Below the pieces are notes generated by a model. That model ran no database searches and had not been told where the DNA came from. It saw only the letters and a list, made by a program, of their open reading frames with translations. Shown one piece after another: positions 1-12,430 of a stretch of 64,000 nucleotides of DNA (position 1 is its first letter; each line of letters begins with the position of its first letter). The translations under genes and the position numbers were made by a program. The DNA is from Vanilla planifolia (lineage: Eukaryota > Streptophyta > Magnoliopsida > Asparagales > Orchidaceae), in the NCBI GenBank assembly GCA_023846275.1, contig CM043871.1, forward strand, positions 27,806,569-27,870,568, in the 5' to 3' direction.

Positions 1-3000
1 TATGCATAAGTAGAAGCTTTTGACTTGCTAGACATTTAAATAGTTGTATATTGTAATTAATATCAGCTTTCACTTGATGCATTTGCATTACCAAGTAATA
101 CCAGATCAAGATTTGACTTCAATTAACTGGTTCATATGGTTTGTTGTAAACCACATATTTGGCGTACTTTAAGATGGTTGAGCATAATTCAAGAGCTCCA
201 ATAAACTCATTTGATTGAGCATTTTTTAAAATGATACTTAATGATATTGATAGTTGTCTGAAGTTGTTTTAGGTTGGCTAGAATGATTAGCACAGGGCTA
301 CAGTGATTGATCATCAATTGCAAAGAAACTTGAGTGCCTAAGCCTTTGTCAGAGCCAAACTTTTGACGTTTTGGATATTCTACATAGCACTAAACTTTGT
401 TGTTTAACATATTTCAAAGCTAAGAGATAATCAGGAACAAAGTGGATCATACTGTCAATAGAGGTGAGAGAAGGTTGAGTACAAGCAAGACTATGATAGA
501 TTTTGACAACAAAAATTAAACAGTGTTGGAAGTTTTAATATAAAGAATTGATTCATACTTATAGACTCAAGGCTTTGGATTAATAGATGCCTATCTAATA
601 ATACATTATGCTTATTTATAAGATCCAATTAATTCATTCATCCTATAAATCTTTTAAAGGTTTATACATTTTTATTGCCAGATCAGACAAAAACTCAGAG
701 AAACAAACCAAAGGAAAATCACTTGGTTATTTTGAGATCTTTAGAAATAGCATAATTCCCCAATTCTGTCATAAAAACAAATAAACAATAAAAAAGGGAA
801 TGAAAGATGTACAAATTCTTTCATTCCCTTTTTTATTGAAGGTTAATAAGAAATGAATAGAAAAAAATTAATTTGATACCCATTTAGAAGAAGAAAGGAG
901 AATACAAATAGTGCAAACTATAGTGAAATTAAGTGGATGAGCCAAAGATCACAAAAAAGAACAGATCATGAGGGTGTTTGGCTTTGGTTTTGTCGAGATC
1001 TTCTTGAGCTGTTAAATTTCTGGTGGAGAGACAATGTATTGCTTTCTATAGTTGCAAGTTTTTTTAGGAGAATGCTCTACTTAGAAAGAAGAGGGTTGAC
1101 AAACACTACCTTTTAGGGAGTACTAAAAACAAGCACAATAGACACATTGGACATGGAATTCTAGACTCTTGTATGAATTTTTTTCATGATTAAGCAAAGG
1201 CTATAAAATGGAACCAATATAACCTTAAACTAATTTAGATTTATACAATAAATGTTGACCTTAGAGTATGTATACACACCTTTTGAGATTTTAACACATA
1301 AATTTAGATAGAAAAGAAGATATTCACTTAAACTTCCATTGACTTAACAAAGGCATGATAGAGTCCCAATGGGAGTACTCGAACCATTTTAGAATAAAAC
1401 AAAAGGGTCAGCATTCATATATTGAAGATGGTTATAATAATGCAATTACATGAGCATGCTCTCAAGGAGGATTAAACTAAAGAAATGCCATCAAGTGTTT
1501 TCTTTGGTGATATTAAACTTGTCACTATACTAAGGGTAGGAGAACAAATGACAAAAACTATAATTAATGATAATTAAATATTAAAGAATAAAATATTTTA
1601 TTATCTTGATATTATACTTCAAAATAATGGAGAAACAATAAGAAATATCAATAATAATATCCAAATTGATTACACTAAATAAAAGTCTTTTATGTGTTGT
1701 GTGATTGAAATGTCTCAATTGAGATTAAAAATAAATTTTATAAAATTATAGTGAGACAAAGAACAATATATTATATTGAACATTGGGTCCAAAGACTAAA
1801 CACTCAAATGTAATGAATTTGTAGAGATAAGAATAGAGATGAAAGACTAGATATGCTCGAAGTAGCACTACTTGAAGATAATGTTGGAGAGTTCATTTTC
1901 ATGGTTTGGTCTTCTTAAACGTAGATTATTTAATTTCTATATCAGGGAATTATAGTTATTGAAGTTTTTTTTTATGAATAAGAAAAGAGATAGACCAAAA
2001 AAATATGACCAAAGTTTATTAAAAAAGAATTAACATACTTAGATATTAGCAAATAGTTGATAATGGATAATGCAAAATAGAATGAATAATTCATGTAATC
2101 AACTCTATTAAGTGGGATTAAAACTTGACATTATTGTTGTATTAATTCCTAAATCTTGCATAGTTTTTTTAAGTATTAAGATCCTTCAAAAAAGCAGTTT
2201 CAAGATAAATTTCAATGTGTTTACTTCAAACTATTTATGAGCAAAAATCATAGATAACTTAATACAACAGAATTTTTTAGAGATGTAAAATAGATGAGCA
2301 ACAATAATATCAAAGAGAAAATGGGCTCTTTATGGATAAGATATCTAATGCAAATTATTGAAAAAGGTTTCTTAAATATTATCTAAAAACTAAAGATGAA
2401 GAAGAATTATCATTACTATGAAGGCTAAATTGCCCATGATTCATGAAAAAAAGACATTTTGAAGCCTAAACTAACATATGAGAAAGATTCCATCACAACA
2501 TTATCCTTGGAAACACAACTAAGATATGTAGAACATAAAATACAATCATATCGAGCATAAGGTACACTGCATATAAAATTAGAATGCATAAAAATTGACA
2601 TATGGAGATTTGAAAATCATGCTTCCTACTTAAAAGTGAGTACTAAACAAAATAATATACAAATATTCTGAATGCAATGACGTAATATATTTATTAATTT
2701 TAGTATTTATAATTAAATATTCTTATCATATTCAATCATCACACCCTCATGTATCGAAATCTTATTTTTTTTGCATGTCACCGATATGATATATAACATA
2801 TATCATACTCATGCATAATAGCAAACATAATAACATAACTTGAATCATTCATATCAAGAGTTCCATCAATTGAAGGCTTAATGTTGAAAACCCTTAATTA
2901 GATATTCATTAAGAAAAATCTTAATCCTTCTAAGTACAAGTCATTTAATTATGTATTGAGGTTTCAATACTATATTTAATTTTTAATTTTGATTAATCCA

Positions 3001-3688
3001 ATTCTAATTTATACTCAACAGTCTTTTAGTGAGAGTTCCATCCACATTATTCATCATTCATAACTATGAAATCTTCCTATTAATAAATATCATGATGCCA
3101 AAGAGCTTGTCCCAACATGCTTTCTGATGAGATTTTTGGTATAGATACTCCAATTAGATACACTATGGATGGACAACCATAAAAGTCATTCATCAACTAC
3201 TCAAACAAAACCTAGAGAGCACAATAGAAACATTTCAAAATAGTCAAATATTACGTAAACCAAAAGTCACTCAATCATGTAAAGGTATTGTAAGAGCTGC
3301 AGAAGGATCAGTTGAAATCAATGGAAGTCATAAATTGCATAAAAAACTTGATTTCATCCAAATTTAGCATCATTATAATTTGATAAGAGAATCATACCAC
3401 TTGAATGCCCAAAAATGGGCACATAGGTCCTTGATTGAACATGCATTAATCCAAAATCTTAATTCCTATGAGAAAGAGTCACTTAATAGTATATCTTAAA
3501 ACTCTAGCACTAAGTTTAACTTATAATGTGAGACTAATCTAACTCTACTTACACTTAAGACAATGTATAAATGATATAACCTATGTATCCAACAATTTTA
3601 ACAGTTTCTTACTATTCATCCAACTTGTATGTCCTAGAATTGCAAGATCCAAATATCTTTGAACATGCAACCTCAAGGTTTTCTTCCC
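1..3688. other. AT-rich intergenic DNA, no gene recognised
   Basis: All reading frames are broken by frequent stops and the base composition is strongly AT-rich. No splice-linked coding blocks, RNA genes or transposon protein motifs were recognised. The only structured item seen is a short perfect hairpin near 0.8 kb, listed separately. Confidence 0.6.
786..838. repeat. Perfect 21-bp inverted repeat with 11-nt loop
   Basis: The arm at 786-806 is the exact reverse complement of the arm at 818-838, separated by an 11-nt loop. The core of the arm reads AAAAAAGGGAATGAAAG. No transposase gene or target duplication was found around it. It could be a tiny decayed element, a transcribed hairpin, or chance in AT-rich DNA, though 21 perfect pairs with a tight loop is notable. 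Confidence 0.75.
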
Positions 3689-3867
3689 TCAAATGCAAAA
3701 AGAGTCTGAAAGAACCGCTTGCGCAGTTAACAACGCATTTAAGCGATCATACAATACGTGACGTACAGCAAACAGCACCCAATAATATTCATGCAGTTCA
3801 TCCAGCAGGAATGCGATGCAGCAAAATAAATTTAGAGCAACATGATTTACAGGATTTTCATCCTTAC

Positions 3868-3978
3868 CAGATGTTTCACAGTATGCAGATTTGATTCTGG
3901 ACAACCTCTGCTTGCTCCACTAAAAGAAAGGGGGATTTCATCATAACCCAGATGCTTCAGACGACGAGAGGGAGCCAT
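3868..3978 (-). CDS. Candidate orphan 5' coding exon, unrecognised
   Basis: On the minus strand an ATG at 3978 opens a 37-codon frame (beginning MAPSRRLKHLGYDEI) that runs to a good donor site, CTG|GTAAGG. Read through without splicing, it stops after 43 codons. The sequence upstream, about 3980-4250, is GC-richer than its surroundings, as expected for a plant 5' leader. I do not recognise the protein and could not find a following exon toward lower coordinates, where the DNA becomes AT-rich. It may be the 5' end of a gene broken by later insertions, a fragment captured by a transposon, or a chance frame. Confidence 0.25.
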
Positions 3979-4253
3979 TAGGAGGCACCATGTTTTGCAA
4001 AGAGAGGTCATCGGCAAAGGGGGATCGTTAATTTAGACGGTAGGGAGTATGATGAGTAAAGTGATTCTGGTTGAGGAGAGTAGAGAATGGATCCTTCCAG
4101 CCGTTTTCCATCAACGGGAACAGCGAAGAAAGAGCCATCGGCGAGCGGATCAGAGATAGGCTTGAAGGGTTTAGAGCGATGGGAGAGGGCAAAATTATTG
4201 GGGGTTGTAACAAGCTCTGGTTTTCAAGTTTTCTTCAGAAGGAAGGAAATTGA
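3979..4253 (-). other. GC-richer island upstream of the candidate exon
   Basis: This block stands out from the AT-rich surroundings by its composition and has short open frames on both strands, the longest about 60 codons. None resembles a known protein. It is most simply read as leader or promoter sequence of the candidate minus-strand exon ending at 3868, or as a gene relic. Confidence 0.25.
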
Positions 4254-4734
4254 GTTTAATTGTACAATTTTCTAATGTTAAAATTTTAAATTATATGTAT
4301 GTATATAATTATATTTATTTTTCAAAAATATTTTATAAATAATTTCTTTTTACACATAACATGAAAACATGTAGTGAGAACTTGAATGAGGAAAGATGCA
4401 CAAATAAAATTTTAAAAATTATAAAAAATACGTCATATTCATATTATTTATAAGACTTCTTTCCTCCCATATATCATGCAAAAAATGTTAAAAAATGCCT
4501 AAAAAAAATTTTAAATACAACAAAACCTTAAATGTGAAATTTAAATAGAATTAGACAAACTAGGTAATAAATATAGATAAATATTCTACAATGAAAAACA
4601 CATATATTATACCACTAATTATTTCTTATTACTTATTTTATATGTAATACACATTTCAAGAGCCTCGGGGTTAATAGAGAAAATTTTAGAACTATAATTA
4701 GATAATTAAGCTTAAACCCAAGGAAAAGTATGGC

Positions 4735-4876
4735 ACACTTAAAAAAACGTATAGTATGTTGGTTGATGTGGTAAGTCCAACATGCCATAGAGTTGGACAG
4801 TTCTTTGCATTATAGGTGTATTGGCGAAGAAATGTATAGCACATTACATGGTACATGTGACATTCTTGTGGTGTAG
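4735..4876 (-). mobile_element. Possible CACTA-type DNA transposon end (degenerate)
   Basis: Read on the minus strand from 4876, the sequence begins with TACTACACCACAAGAATG-like bases, close to the CACTA-family terminal motif CACTACA..CAAGAA, and continues with short, partly repeated subterminal-like motifs. The opposite end and a 3-bp target duplication were not identified and no transposase was seen. Similarity is from pattern recognition only. Confidence 0.25.
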
Positions 4877-5135
4877 TAAGTTTGCAAGACTAAGTATAAG
4901 ATTAATTATGTTTTTTAGTCATTATTATTAAGACAAACAAGTGTATTGGGGCTAAAAATATAAAATTATTATTTTGTTATTGAAGAGACAAATAATATTT
5001 ATGCAACTACAATACTTACCAAAATAAATGCACTTAAGCATGTAAGAATAAAGTTGAAGAGGAACATATCTCACATGGAACAACTATAAGAAAACCTTAA
5101 GTGAATGATGAAAGGAAGCTTCTTTCTCAAAAAGA

Positions 5136-5320
5136 TCCCTTGAATCCTTAGCTTGAGCTCCATAGTGGTCTTTCTCCTCCTTTTGCTCGCCATCTAGCCT
5201 GACTTCCATTGATATCTTTCACTTGAATTTGCTCACCACCTAGCCTAAGCTCCATTGAGATCTTACTCTAACATTTGCTTGCAATCTAGCATGAACTCTT
5301 TCAACATCTTTCTCCTGCAT
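5136..5320. repeat. Degenerate 46-bp minisatellite, about 4 copies
   Basis: Successive units start near 5136, 5182, 5228 and 5274. The last three share a TTTGCT[CT]..C.A[TC]CTAGC core, and all carry variants of GA[AG]CTCC or ACTTCCAT followed by a TCTTTCTC-like segment. Units are clearly related but diverged, so this is an old tandem array. It has no CRISPR features: there are no unique spacers between identical repeats. Confidence 0.6.
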
Positions 5321-8231
5321 TAATAAAAAGAAATGTTTGTTTTTGCAAAAAGAGATAATCTTTCTAATCTTTATAGTATCTTCGTTTGACCATTATCCTA
5401 AGAAATATTATGTGATAATTTCTTATTCAATAATGATATGTTGGAGGACTTCCTAGCCTCTTAGGATGGGATAACACTATTTTACTTAAAGTAAGATATT
5501 ATTAGCTGTCATTGAAATGTGATGTGATGGTTATTTTTTACTTGACAAAAAGTAAAGGCTATTAAACAAAAAAGCCACAAATATATTGCTTTACTTATAT
5601 CTTATAAGCCATGAAAATATTTACCAATGGATTTGATATTAGGATTATCTCAAACACTTTGACACAATGATAGTATCTTTGTAGTTGTATATTGATTTTT
5701 TAATATTTCTCATTTTATCCATTTCTCTAAGATCTATAATGTATCCATTATGGCAAAATTGTTCTTTAAGTAAATTATGTGCCTCCATGGTTTATTGTCA
5801 ATCATTGTATTTAATAGAATCTAAAGTTTGGGTTTATTTTTGGAAGATATTTTAGAATTTATTCAAAACTCATCTCAAATTATCTTTTATTTTTCATCCT
5901 CCAAATAAATGATCAAACAAAAGTTGTCAATTGAACATTTGAAAACAAGTTTAGGTGCTTGGTTCGTAAACATTTAGGATCTTGAGACTTGCACCTTTCA
6001 ATATCTGAATTTTCTTATAATAATACTATTCTAAGAACTCTTAAAACATCATTTGGAGTTATCTATGAACTTAATCTTAAATATATATTGATCTTATTGC
6101 TCAACCAACATACTCATTTTTTTTTATTTTGTAATTATTTTTGTTAAAAACTTTCATCACATGCATCATAAAATTATGTAAAAACTTGAATTGAGTAATA
6201 ATAAATGTGCTAACTCAATAAATCAAAATATAACTTTTAAAAAATATAATGAAAGAGATTATATCTTAATCTACATACACTCTGGTGATATTTCACTTAA
6301 AAAATACAATACTTTATGTGAGAGCTTGCGGGCCCTTCAAAATAATTAGAAAATTTGGTGTCAAAGCATATGTTCTTGAATTGTTCATGGACACTAAAAA
6401 TAATATATCTTACAAAAGAATTACTTTACTAATAATTTACAATCAAAATTAAATGCGGTGATTCAAGTCTACAATTATCATTTTCTTTGTTGCCTAATTT
6501 CTTTAATATAAAGGATATAAGTTTTTATGAGCCTTCTAGTGTATATCTTTTTTACAAGTTTCTTGTAAGATAGAAGAATCAATCTCTTAATGAAGATGTA
6601 TAGATGACTATGATAAAGTTAGATAAACTTACCCCACACTTAGGTAGAGATTATCTTGACTTCAATTTTATGAAACAAAGTTCTTTTTGGCATAAACAGA
6701 TTAATGTAGACCATAAGAAGATGGTAATATATTGCATAGGTGAACTGTATTTCATAAGCCCATCACAAAGAGCATGACAATGAAAGACGCCATAAGAAAT
6801 CACAACCCGATTGGATATCTTAGGCCAATGATGAATTATTTCAGCATGATTTTGTTCTATTTTTAGAAATTTTCATTTTGGTATCTTTTAGATGTTTATG
6901 AAGTGTAGTTGATTGTTAGTGATGGGTTGTCAAAGGATGTTTGCTGGTAATTATATTTTTAGGTGCAATTTTTTATGTGTACTCCTTTATAAATAAAGAA
7001 AGATTTTACAATAAAAGATATTTTTGAGTTGAATTTGAATAATATTTTTTTTGTACTTTTTTCTTGGTGGCAAGAGTGAGGAAGGCTCAATGGCCAAACT
7101 TTAGAAAAAGTTGATATTCAACTCTATAGTTTTATTTTGGTGAGTGTGATTATTCTTCTTTTTAATTTTTTGTAATTTATTTCTTGCATCTCCAAGCTTC
7201 TCTTCATCATAACCTTTAAGAAATCTTATTAATTTTTTAAACCCCTTATTCATTTTTTTGTTCATTTTAAATATCTTATTTTATATTGTCCAATGCATTT
7301 CTTTAACAACACTCTTAGAGAAATATTATTTCAAATAATAAATTTGCTTTAGAAAATGATCATTGATACATTTCATATTACATCACTTTGTTATGCACTT
7401 TTTTTAATTAAATTATATTAATATTTTGTTAATCATTTTTTCTTTTAACATATATGACTTGATATCATTTAGCATATAATAATAAAAAAAATATTAGATA
7501 AAGTAAGTATAGTAATATATTATTATAATAAAAAATGACAAATAACTCTCATATCACATCTTCACATATCAATTTAGATCTTTAACTAAGTATTACATAT
7601 TATAAATTATATACATTATGTATAAGTCTTGAATACATTGGAATCCTCCAATTAATAACAAAGTATCATTGTAAGTCAAAATTAGCAAATAACTCCAAAT
7701 GTAATATTTTTACATATTAATTTAAGCTTTTAATCTAACATTACATATTACATCAAATCAGATATATTATACATAAGTTATACCTATCTTTCATATCCAT
7801 GTAATAATCTCACCAAAGTTTAGATATTTGTTCTAAGTTTTAGTTGCTATAATATAATTAGCTTTTTCCTCATCTTTTCCTTTATTGTGCATCTAACTCA
7901 TCTCAGATTTTTTGAATTCTTAATAATACTTTATTTTCCTCCACTCTAATACAAGTGATTGAAATTAATTGCATGTTTTTCTCAAAAACTCTTCCCAAGT
8001 TCATCTTCGCTTATTTTTATACTAGAATGTCTCTTTGCATTTCATACTTATTCATCTCTCTTCAATGATTTTGTTCTTTCAATTTACATTCAATATATTC
8101 TAAATGCACTATATTTAAAAGATTTGGTCCTAAATCTAAGTTATAAAGAAAATAAAATGATAAGTGATATGTGAAAAATGCTTAAAAATTCATAAAATTT
8201 CTTAGAAATATAGCTTGTGTTTAAATGAATT

Positions 8232-8233
<2 letters not shown>

Positions 8234-8305
<72 letters not shown>
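8234..8305. repeat. (AT)36 microsatellite
   Basis: Uninterrupted alternating A and T for 72 nt. An apparent minus-strand frame over it, rich in Ile-Tyr, is a product of the repeat and is not a gene. It is a likely polymorphic marker. Confidence 0.97.
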
Positions 8306-8307
<2 letters not shown>

Positions 8308-9129
8308 CTAATTTTATAATTATTATTTTTATATAAACACATACATGTGAGATTACCTAAAATTATTTGTTTTACATCTACCACTAAGGCAATAGCGATT
8401 GATAAAAAAAAACTACTAAAAATTAATGACAATTAGTATCAAATGATACTTAACAAAAAAATATTTATTTTTCTTATTATTTATATTATTATATTACATA
8501 TTCCAATAACATGGTCTTTTTTGTTATTTTAAAATAATTATAATAACTTGATATTCAATATAATTCTCAATATTATAAAGATTTGTTTTTACTACTTTTC
8601 AAAAAAAAAAACTATGGATATGTACTTTTTAAAATAAATACAAAATTTATAATTTTCAAAAACGATAAAAAAAATAAAAAATTTCATTATAAAGGTTTTC
8701 AATACCTCCTTACTATGCTTAAACGAGTTTAGTACTGTTATTTATGTTACATTGTTTCAAAGACCATGAGAGAAAAAAACTGCATATTTTTAAAATGAAA
8801 AAACAAAAAATTAAACCAAGTAACATCGAATCCAGGAAGTAAAATTGAAGGAATACAACGGCAAGGCACAAAGTGGATCTGAGCTCTGAAGTAAAATTTG
8901 CACCATTGCTTGCAAACGGCTTATGTAATTTTTACAAGTGAACTTATATCAGGTATCTTCAACCTGCACATGTTTCAAGTGATCAAACGAACCACAGCAG
9001 ATCACTGGAAAACAAGGAAAACCTTTTTCGCAAAGAACTCATGGGTTGATTCCGCTGGGCAACTTGTCCTGTGGAAAGGCCCAATTTTGATTTGTTCGCA
9101 GAACATGCCTGACTCAAAGGTGCATTTTT
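8306..9129. other. Downstream flank of the F-box gene
   Basis: AT-rich sequence with no coding gene. The 3' untranslated region of the F-box/LRR gene, on the minus strand, must lie at its high-coordinate end. I did not see a convincing AATAAA signal close to the stop codon, so the transcript end is undefined. Confidence 0.5.
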
Positions 9130-12100
9130 TTACGTAACAGCCACCAAGTTTAGGGACCTCTGTTTCCAGACCTCGTTGGCATCAACTTCGGCCTGCATAT
9201 TCAATGAACAACCTGAATTCAATCGTCTAAAAAGGTTGATTTTGACTTTTTCCTCACACCAAGTTAAGTACTAGGAATGGGTCTCACTACAGAGGAATTG
9301 CCTGAATGACTAAAGAAAGAATTGGTGCAAACCTCAAAGGGTTTGTCCCTCCACTGAAACACACATCCACGTGATTCCATCTGTTTGATTAATTGATGAG
9401 AAATCATGGGTTTTAACGACAAGTGGAGCTTCACTTTCTTTAAGCCACCACATGCAAGAAGTGCAGCTGCCAAGCCACTTGGCGTCAGCCCTCTAAGATG
9501 CAAAATTGTCATGCACTGTAAGCAGCTGATGCTAGCCAATGCCAAAAGCCCAAAATCTGTTACAGAAGAATATGACAAGTTCACCTGGAAAGAGGAATGC
9601 ATTAGTTCGTTTGGAAGGGATGAAACCATGGAGGGGAACATAAAAGCCCATTTTCTTCGCAAATACCTGACACAAACTACGGCATAGATAAGCAAAAGGA
9701 ACAATGCCAACATCAGTGATGCGGTAACATTTCTTTACATCAAGCTTAACAATCTCTTTACATCCGAATGCAAGTGCAGCTAGTCCATAGTTTGAGACCT
9801 GTGAGCAGCCTCGAATCTCAATTGTATTCAACTTTGAACATTTTGCTAGAGACATTAATGCATCATCGGTGATTGCTGTGCAGTATGCTAAGTTTATTAT
9901 TTGCAGCATGGCACAACCTTGAGCTATTGCCTTAATACCATTGTCATCTATTCCAACACACCTGCGATAACAAAGACATGTTAGTAAAGTCAAACAAAAG
10001 GAAATTGCTGCAATTTATCAATCCCCAGTTTCATTTAAGTTGAATACAAATTGTCTGAATAGAAGGAAATTTAAAATCACGCTATGCAACTTTTTAGCCC
10101 TGATGTATGCTTAGATCATTACATAAGAAATATTTGAGGCAATTGATGCGTTCTCCTATTCCAAGGAAGACTAGCCATACTAAGAGCTTCTTGTCAAGTT
10201 TCAAGTATATGTTGATCACAAAGATGAAGTAAACAAACGACGAACCTATAAAAGTCAAGCTCTTCAAGCAATGGGCAATTCTTGCCAATATGAATGATGC
10301 CTTCATCATTAATATTTAAACATAGCCCAATCTTCAAGATGGAAAGATTACAACAATTTGAAATAGCTCCAAGTCCTGCATTAACATGATGGATTAAGAA
10401 GAGAGACAAAAAGGGAAACGGCTAAGAGTAGTTTCCACCAAAAATCACCTTCATTGTCCAAATCGTTGTCGGTGAGGTCAAGTTCCTCCAATAGTCGACA
10501 CTGCTCTCCAATCAAACGAAATGCGTTCTTTGATACAAGGCTACATGATTCCATCCTGAGTGAAGTAAGAGAAGTGCACGAGCTGGCAATGCTACAAATG
10601 GATATGTCTGTTATCTTGCGACAGCAGGTGATGTCTAATTTCACCAAACCCTTGTGTTTTGTCACTATAGAAACGAGACCTTCATCAGTCACACCCGAGC
10701 ACTTGCTCAAGCTCAACTCTTTCAGAGGACTACAAGACAACCCAAGGGCCATTAGTACACGAGTGCTAACCTGGCAACCATCCAATTTAACTTTCTCCAG
10801 CTTGTCAAGTTTTTGCAAGCTGCAAGCCGAGTGGGAAACCTGAATTCCAACATGTAGAAATTTTTGTCATCAGAGCCAAGCTTTATCCCACAAAACAGGA
10901 GAAAGAAGAAGATAGTTACCGGAGAGTAGTAAGCCAAAACTAGTTCGCGCAAGCTAACAGCACCATTTACAACGTAAGATAACCCATTGTCACTAACATG
11001 CTGACAATTTGACATGTCAAGTATCTGTAGCAAAAATCGGCATAGCAAAATTAAGTCAAAAGAAGAACTTTTCTTGATTCAAAGACAGCGAGAAGAGAAT
11101 GTAGAACACTATAGTATTCTGTTAAACTCTTGTTAAATAAGCAGAAGATAATGTTCATGGATTACAAAAGTGTAAGATTCAGTAATTCACATGATATGTA
11201 CCTTTAAGGACTTGCATCCTTGCTTCAGGGCTGAAAGACCCTCGTCATCCAGTCCAGGACAACCAACCAATGACAACTTTTCAAGATTAGGTAGCTGAAG
11301 GATTGCTGGAAGGCTTTTCCGAGAAACCTGAGAAATTGGCAACAAAATAATAATAATAATAATAATCATAAAGCCAAACCCAGAGAACACAACCAAACAT
11401 GTGGAGGATGTCCCCATCAAATCTTGTTTGTTTTAAAAACACTCTTTCTGTTATCAAATCTAGTTTGTTTAAATTTTTTTCGTAATCATAGTAATCATAA
11501 AAGAAAAAAAAAAGAAAGGACATGTAACAATTCGCACCATGGTGTAAGACAGATCAAGAATCTGGACCTCCCTGCACTTCACGGCGACCAGTTCAATTCC
11601 CAAATCCGTCAAGCCCAAGCACCACTTCAAGCAGAGCAGCTTTAGCTTCGGGCAGCCCACGGCAATACAACCAATCCCCATATCAGTAACAAGCTTGCAC
11701 CTTCCCATCCAGAGTCTCTCCAGATTCCTTGCCCGCCCGATGGCCGCCGCCGCCGCATCGTCCAGATCAACCCCGTTAGACAAATTGATCTCCACCAGCG
11801 ACTCGCACTTGGACACCAAGCTGTTAAGCCCTAAATTTGAGAATGACCTTGATCTTGAAAGGTCGATGGAGAGAAGTGACGACCCAAGTGCCGCGGCGAT
11901 CGAATCGAGGTTACCATCCGAAACACGAGGGCAGAGTGACAGGTCGAGCTGGCAGACAGATGGGTAGCGGGAGAGGATGGCCGGGATGAGATCTGACCGG
12001 AGAGGACGGAGATCTCGGCGGTGAAGGGATTCTGCACTGTAGAAGGATCTGCATACGAGGGAGAAGGATTTCTTGTCGGCGGGACGAGAATCAAGGCAGT

Positions 12101-12287
12101 CGAGTATCAGAAACAGGAGTTCTTCCGAGAGGGCGTCGAAGGGGCTAGGATTGAGATTTTCCAAGTGACGACGCTGCTGTGGTGGCCGAGGCTCCAAGAA
12201 GCGGTTCTTTGTAACGACGTTAAAGATTTGGGTTTCTACAACTTCACGTCCGCAGGTTCCCCTCCGTTGAGCCCCGCGCTTTCCCAT
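9130..12287 (-). CDS. FBL3: F-box/LRR-repeat protein, FBL3-like
   Basis: Substrate-recognition subunit of an SCF ubiquitin ligase. I reconstruct 8 coding exons with GT-AG borders: 12287-11538, 11327-11202, 11024-10920, 10839-10449, 10375-10246, 9961-9667, 9584-9333 and 9192-9130. They total 2112 nt in frame, giving 703 residues. An F-box occupies about residues 49-90 (ALSEELLFLILDCL, then SLVCRSFY). The rest is a long run of CC-type leucine-rich repeats with the pattern C..[VIL]TD.G, and the C-terminus contains GCVFQWRD then AEVDANEVWKQ, typical of this plant subfamily. The ATG is supported by an in-frame TAA three codons upstream and no upstream ATG in the visible leader. The Arabidopsis relative At5g01720 (FBL3/RAE1) has been linked to turnover of the STOP1 transcription factor; that function here is inference. 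The gene looks intact. Confidence 0.9.
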
Positions 12288-12430
12288 CAGCTGTTACGTG
12301 GAAGAGAGAATTCCTTTAAGGGACGAAGCTGCAGTTGTTCGTCAGATAACGGAAACTATTGGTGTAGCGCGGTTCAAGAAGGAAGCAAAGTTGAGAGAGA
12401 GGAGACAAAGACAGTCAAATTACGATAGTG
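12288..12430 (-). promoter_or_regulatory. 5' leader and proximal promoter of the F-box gene
   Basis: A GC-richer stretch directly upstream of the ATG, with CT-rich tracts such as TCTCCTCTCTCTC on the minus strand, typical of plant core promoters and leaders. No ATG precedes the start codon in this stretch. The transcription start cannot be fixed from sequence alone and no clear TATA box was identified. Confidence 0.45.

Larger units (their letters stand above)
4276..8233. other. AT-rich intergenic DNA with possible transposon relics
   Basis: No coding gene was recognised. Contents seen are a degenerate 46-bp minisatellite near 5.2 kb and a segment near 4.74-4.88 kb with a CACTA-like end. The remainder is low-complexity AT-rich sequence with scattered T and A runs. 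Confidence 0.55.

Noticed and set aside
5136-5320. Regularly spaced repeats that might suggest a CRISPR-like array
   Set aside because: Contiguous degenerate minisatellite units with no unique spacers, in a plant nuclear context.
8202-8432. Open frame rich in Ile-Tyr repeats
   Set aside because: Produced by the (AT)36 microsatellite and not coding.
10454-10843. 129-codon plus-strand frame
   Set aside because: Antisense shadow of F-box gene exon 4, whose LRR coding and splice phases are clear.
11695-12428. Plus-strand frames over the F-box first exon
   Set aside because: Antisense shadows of the 750-nt first exon and its leader.
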